Source: Halorhabdus sp. CBA1104
Lineage (GTDB): Archaea > Halobacteriota > Halobacteria > Halobacteriales > Haloarculaceae
DNA length: 64,000 nucleotides
Direction: 5' to 3'
Assembly: GCF_009690625.1 (NCBI RefSeq)
Contig: NZ_CP033878.1
Coordinates: forward strand, 1,674,001-1,738,000
Shown here: positions 60,532-64,000 of the stretch, piece by piece
Numbering within the stretch: the stretch's first letter is position 1
How the letters are laid out: each line of letters starts with the position of its first letter
The notes under the pieces: generated by a model
Told to the model about the DNA's origin: nothing
The model's database searches: none
Seen by the model: only the letters and a program-made list of their open reading frames with translations
Made by a program: the position numbers and the translations under genes

Positions 60532-61483
60532 GCCCCGGGACGTCCTCGTGACCGGCGGGCTGGGATACGTCGGGAGTGCGCTACTCCCGCTGCTCGCCGA
60601 CGCCGAGGACGTCGGCCAGATTGTGGTGCTTGACTCCCTTGCAAGCGGGTCGCCACGCCACTTACTCGAAGCCCACGTCGACGGCGACCTGTCGTTCCGG
60701 CGTGGTGACGTCCGGGAGTACGGCGACGTCGAGAGCGCGATGCGTGGCGTCGATCGCGTGATTCACCTCGCGGCGATCACCGGCGCGGCGAGCACCCACG
60801 ACCGCCGCGAGGAGACGATGGCAGTCAACTTCGAGGGGACGGAAAACGTCGTCACTGCGGCCCGGAAACTCGGCGTCGAGAACCTCGTCTTTGCCTCCTC
60901 GTGTAACAACTACGGCCGCGCCGCCAGCACCGACATCGACGAACGGACCGACCCGGACCCGCTGAATCCCTACGCCGAAGCGAAAGTCGCCGCCGAGAAA
61001 CTCGTTGCCGAGTTCGCCAACGAAAACGGCGCGAGCGCGACAGCCCTGCGAATGAGTACCAACTACGGGTACGCCCCCGGGGTGCGCTTCAATCTCGTGG
61101 TCAACCACTTCGTCTTCCGGGCGCTGACCGGGCGGCCGCTGACAGTCTACGGCGACGGGAGCAACTGGCGACCGTTCATCCACGTCAGAGACGCCGCCCG
61201 CGCGTTCGGCCACGCCGCCCGCCACCCCGAGGCCTGGCCACAGACCGTCTACAACGTCGGCAGTGAAGACGGCAACTACCGCATCAGCGAGATCGCCGAG
61301 ATCGTCAGCGAGGAGGTCGCACCCGTCGACGTAACCTACCTCGAAGACGAACACCCCGGTCCCTCCTATCACGTGAACTTCGACCGCCTGGCCGAGACTG
61401 GCTTCGAGCCCGAATGGACGCTCCGGGAGGGCGTCCGGGATCTCGCCGCCGTCCTTCGCGACCGACAGGAGATCAACCCATGA
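60524..61483 (+). CDS. NAD-dependent sugar epimerase/dehydratase, first of two
   Basis: A 319-residue extended SDR. RDVLVTGGLGYVGSALLPLL binds NAD, VDRVIHLAAITGAASTHDRR follows, and the active site is LVFASSCNNYGRA with YAEAKVAAEKLVAEF (Tyr/Lys pair). GRPLTVYGDGSNWRPFIHVR is the usual nucleotide-sugar segment. The substrate is probably a UDP-hexose (4-epimerase or 4,6-dehydratase), but specificity cannot be read from the sequence. It overlaps the preceding gene by 8 bases and the next by 4, hence cotranslated in the glycan operon. Confidence 0.87.
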   Translation: MSEPRDVLVTGGLGYVGSALLPLLADAEDVGQIVVLDSLASGSPRHLLEAHVDGDLSFRRGDVREYGDVESAMRGVDRVIHLAAITGAASTHDRREETMAVNFEGTENVVTAARKLGVENLVFASSCNNYGRAASTDIDERTDPDPLNPYAEAKVAAEKLVAEFANENGASATALRMSTNYGYAPGVRFNLVVNHFVFRALTGRPLTVYGDGSNWRPFIHVRDAARAFGHAARHPEAWPQTVYNVGSEDGNYRISEIAEIVSEEVAPVDVTYLEDEHPGPSYHVNFDRLAETGFEPEWTLREGVRDLAAVLRDRQEINP

Positions 61484-62478
61484 CTGAAGCGAGCGATTTC
61501 GACCCTGAAGAACCGCTTTCGATCGCCGTGACGGGCGCGGCCGGCTTCATTGGCTCGCGCGTCGTCGATCGATTACAGGCCGCCCATCCCGACTGGGAAC
61601 TCACGGCGATCGATAACTTCTATCTCGGCACCGTCCGGGAGATCGGGGACGTGACCGTCCAGCACGTCGACGTCCGCGATCGACGGCGACTGGAAGACAC
61701 TCTCTCGGGGAGCGACATCGTGATGCACCTGGCAGCGATCAGTGGCGTCGACGACTGCGGGGAGCAGGCCGACCTGGCCTACGAGACCAACGTCTACGGG
61801 ACCGAGAACGTCGCCTGGTTCTGCCGGAAACACGGGGCAGCGCTGATCTTCCCGTTCAGTATGGCCGTCCTCGGTACCCCCGAGTCGTTCCCGATCACCG
61901 CCGACCATCCCCGCGACCCGATGAACTGGTATGGCCGCTCGAAGCTCCTCAACGAGCGCGCGATCGAGACCTACGCCGAGGGGGCGTTCCCGGCCCATCT
62001 CTTCTTGAAATCGAACCTCTATGGCAGCCACGCGGTTGGCCAGCAGGTCGTCTCGAAGGGAACCGTGATCAACTTCTTCCTCGATCGGGCGCTCGCCGAC
62101 GAGACGCTGACGGTCTACGAACCGGGAACCCAGGCGCGCAACTACATCCACGTCAAGGACATCGCGCGAGCCTACGTTCGGAGTGCCGAGCGACTGGCCG
62201 ACCAGTTGGCGGCAGGCGAGACCGGCGTCGAAACCTACGAACTCGCCAGCGAGGAGGACCCGAGCGTCCGGACGGTCGCAGAACGGGTGCAGGCGATCGC
62301 CCGGGAGTACGGCTTCGATCCCGCTGTCGAACTCGTCGAGAATCCGCGAGCCGGCGAGGAAACCCTCGTAGAGGAGTTCGGCGTCGATACGTCGGCTGCC
62401 CGCAACATGCTAGGCTGGGAAGTTCGACACTCGATCGATGAGACAGTTCGAGACGCTGTGGAACGCGAAGCCGAGTGA
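61480..62478 (+). CDS. NAD-dependent sugar epimerase/dehydratase, second of two
   Basis: A 332-residue extended SDR starting MTEASDFDPEEPLSIAVTGA, with AGFIGSRVVDRLQ for NAD binding. IVMHLAAISGVDDCGEQADL follows, with the active site FPFSMAVLGTPE and WYGRSKLLNERAIETYA (Tyr/Lys). AARNMLGWEVRHSIDETVRD is a typical C-terminus. The Ser/Met-rich active-site strand differs from the preceding paralogue, so the two probably act on different sugars. Last gene of the operon; 61 bases separate it from the convergent TrmB gene. Confidence 0.87.
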   Translation: MTEASDFDPEEPLSIAVTGAAGFIGSRVVDRLQAAHPDWELTAIDNFYLGTVREIGDVTVQHVDVRDRRRLEDTLSGSDIVMHLAAISGVDDCGEQADLAYETNVYGTENVAWFCRKHGAALIFPFSMAVLGTPESFPITADHPRDPMNWYGRSKLLNERAIETYAEGAFPAHLFLKSNLYGSHAVGQQVVSKGTVINFFLDRALADETLTVYEPGTQARNYIHVKDIARAYVRSAERLADQLAAGETGVETYELASEEDPSVRTVAERVQAIAREYGFDPAVELVENPRAGEETLVEEFGVDTSAARNMLGWEVRHSIDETVRDAVEREAE

Positions 62479-62539
62479 GGGTTTTCGATAGGATACAGTC
62501 CGTCATCACTCCGAAATCCCCTGCTGGCCGTTTGTACAC

Positions 62540-63385
62540 TCACGTGACGGGCGTACTGTCGTGGCCCCAGATCAACTCGAAGTATCGACCCAGACCGGCG
62601 ACGAACGAACCGTTCTCGGTGACGGCCGCCTGGCGCATCGACAGCGGAACGTCTTTTTCCTCGACGAGGACGATCGCCGTCCCGGTCTCGTAGTCCATGC
62701 TCGGATCGACGAGCGTCCCGCGCCAGGGAAGGGCCTCGTTGCTGAATCGTACCTCGACGGCCGGGTACTCACTCTGGAGTCGGTCGATGACAGCAGCTTG
62801 AATGTCTCGGTTGGTCTCAGAGAGGGAGGCCGGATCGAGCAAGAGCACGCGTATCGAGACGTCACGCGCGTAGGCGTCGGCGAAGGCCGGTTCGATCGCC
62901 TCGAAGTACTCAAAGCCCTTGGTGAGGACACAGATTTCGTCCTCGGCATCGGCATAAAGTTGGCGCGTTTCGGTTTCGCTTGGCTGGCCGACGTCGACGA
63001 CGTGAAAGAGGTCCTCCGTGGGCGTGACGTCCCCGCTGGCTCGTTCGTAGAGTGGGCCGAATTCCTCGAGGAAGGGGGCACGGAGGGACTGAACGTCCTC
63101 CCGGAACGTCTCGAAGGATTGCCGGCGATTCTCGATGGCCCGCTCGACGATCGTTTCGGGGTGTTTGGCCTCGAACTCCTTGGGACGGCCGGGGATCTCC
63201 GTGACGTACCCGGCGTCTGCGAGAGTGGACAGTACCTCGTAGATCCGGGCCCGCGGGATCCCCGTTGCCTCCGCGAGATTCGGGGCCGTCGTCCGCCCGA
63301 CCGTGAGCAGCTGTCGCAAGGCCGTGGCCTCGTACTCCCGGAGGTCGAGGCGATCGAACAGCTGTTGGGCGCTGTCGTCGGTCAT
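62540..63385 (-). CDS. trmB: TrmB family transcriptional regulator
   Basis: A 281-residue sugar-sensing regulator. The N-terminal winged helix has LREYEATALRQLLTVGRTTA, APNLAEATGIPRARIYEVLS and TLADAGYVTEIPGRPKEFEA, the TrmB DNA-binding signature, followed by a coiled linker. The C-terminal effector domain includes ADAEDEICVLTKGFEYFEAI and IRVLLLDPASLSETNRDI. TrmB in Halobacterium controls gluconeogenesis and cofactor genes in response to sugar and binds TACT-N7-8-GAGTA. Such a site lies before the operon that converges on this gene. Whether this is the orthologous global TrmB or a local paralogue is unclear. Confidence 0.88.
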   Translation of the reverse strand: MTDDSAQQLFDRLDLREYEATALRQLLTVGRTTAPNLAEATGIPRARIYEVLSTLADAGYVTEIPGRPKEFEAKHPETIVERAIENRRQSFETFREDVQSLRAPFLEEFGPLYERASGDVTPTEDLFHVVDVGQPSETETRQLYADAEDEICVLTKGFEYFEAIEPAFADAYARDVSIRVLLLDPASLSETNRDIQAAVIDRLQSEYPAVEVRFSNEALPWRGTLVDPSMDYETGTAIVLVEEKDVPLSMRQAAVTENGSFVAGLGRYFELIWGHDSTPVT

Positions 63386-63553
63386 TGGCGGAGCGTTTGC
63401 CCGGACGGCAATTAAGGGTACGCTCGCGCGGTGGTGTGCAGGTCCAGGACGGCAGGTATGTCCGGATAGGGATTCGTGTCGAGGAAAGGTTATTCTGAAA
63501 GCCCCCGCTTGACCGTCGGGGCCTCGCTGTGCACGCTCCCAACGCTCGCGTGC

Positions 63554-64000
63554 TCAAGTCGTCCGGAGCAGACGACCGCCCCCAGCGTGATGGCGGCGTT
63601 GAATTGCGAGCACCACGAGACCGTAGGCTGTCAGACTGAGCCAGAGATAGTCGAACGCGTGGTGGTCGGCAAAGCCGAGCATGGTTCGGAACGCGTGTGC
63701 AGGCGTGATAGCGAGGAGGAGGACAGCCGCGATGCCGATCCGGCGATCCGCGGTGAGTCGAACACTCAGCAGATAGACGAGAAACGCAGACCCGACGCCA
63801 ACGAGTGGCGGATACCAGGCGAGAATTCGACCGGCGACGTCGGGTGCCCCGCCGACCAGCGCACTCGCCCACCACAGCACGACGACTGTCAGTGTGTCCC
63901 GTGTGTATCCCCTCGTCGGCAGTTCCGAAAACGCCCCGAAATCGAACGCACTGCTCGTACGGAGCAGTTCCTCAACCCAGTACAGGTACCCGTAGGGGTC
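63554..64000 (-). CDS. aglB: Dolichyl-monophosphooligosaccharide--protein glycotransferase AglB, 5' end outside window, 3' end apparently truncated
   Basis: N-terminal membrane part of an STT3/AglB oligosaccharyltransferase. DPYGYLYWVEELLRTSSAFD is at the window edge, then hydrophobic segments, and AFRTMLGFADHHAFDYLWL, the conserved D-H-H loop. About 148 codons are visible, and then the frame ends with VVLAIQRRHHAGGGRLLRTT at TGA 63556-63554. Full AglB runs to 800-1000 residues with a C-terminal WWDYG catalytic domain, which is not present in the window. A frame change or an inserted element near 63600 is likely, so this copy may be nonfunctional. The 168 bases between this stop and trmB hold a small hairpin (63503-63521) and no gene. 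Confidence 0.78.
   Translation of the reverse strand, partial: DPYGYLYWVEELLRTSSAFDFGAFSELPTRGYTRDTLTVVVLWWASALVGGAPDVAGRILAWYPPLVGVGSAFLVYLLSVRLTADRRIGIAAVLLLAITPAHAFRTMLGFADHHAFDYLWLSLTAYGLVVLAIQRRHHAGGGRLLRTT

Overview
The window is high-GC DNA with short intergenic gaps. Its genes point to a haloarchaeon (class Halobacteria): acidic proteomes, many probably leaderless starts 25-35 nt behind TATA boxes, Tat lipoproteins, PGF-CTERM sorting, AglB, CheF, TrmB and archaeal Pus10, Nob1 and SecDF. A group 3b [NiFe] hydrogenase together with several dockerin-tailed exoproteins suggests a fermentative, Halorhabdus-like lineage. That placement is inference.

Layout. 1-5.3 kb: pyrF (cut by the window edge), a HAD hydrolase, DUF2240, ribosomal protein S8e, an alpha/beta hydrolase, an HTH-10 regulator and an AbrB-PhoU regulator. 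5.7-11.05 kb: the complete phosphate operon pstS-C-A-B-phoU, divergent from the AbrB-PhoU gene across an AT-rich, palindrome-bearing region. 11-19.6 kb: a hairpin cluster, a frameshifted methyltransferase, radB, a decayed second methyltransferase, a MazF-type toxin-antitoxin pair, a RuvC-like IDPG protein, an ABC exporter and larC. 19.7-23.3 kb: cdc48 (frameshifted in the D2 P-loop) and a CBS/HPF-like fusion. 23.4-27.9 kb: hydB-G-D-A plus maturation protease, in the order known from archaeal sulfhydrogenases. 28.1-41.1 kb: mostly housekeeping (pyruvoyl arginine decarboxylase, aIF5B, PRC-Nob1, IMP dehydrogenase-like, SecFD, RNase HII, Pus10). It is interrupted by a small module flanked by a 60-bp direct repeat of the infB 3' end. 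41.5-56.2 kb: two cheF paralogs bracket about 13 kb of cell-surface genes: an S8 protease, a VWA/PKD/zincin protein and an S-layer-like protein, all ending in dockerin-type domains, plus a PGF-CTERM anchored glycoprotein. 56.2-64 kb: an N-glycosylation/amino-sugar block (GlmU-like, GlmS, UDP-sulfoquinovose synthase-like, two epimerases, TrmB, AglB start).

The regions connect plausibly. The glycosylation block could make the sugars attached by AglB to the sequon-rich surface proteins. A near-perfect TrmB operator sits directly before the sulfoquinovose synthase-like gene, linking glycan supply to sugar status. The hydrogenase could dispose of reductant from sugar fermentation, in line with the exoenzyme and surface genes.

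Caution on sequence quality: at least three otherwise intact, conserved genes (hydB, cdc48, a methyltransferase), and perhaps a fourth small one, each look short by exactly one base inside a homopolymer. Sequencing or assembly error is the simplest explanation. The second methyltransferase (truncated) and the DUF7509-like gene (amber codon) look genuinely broken. No tRNA, rRNA, CRISPR array or complete insertion sequence was found.
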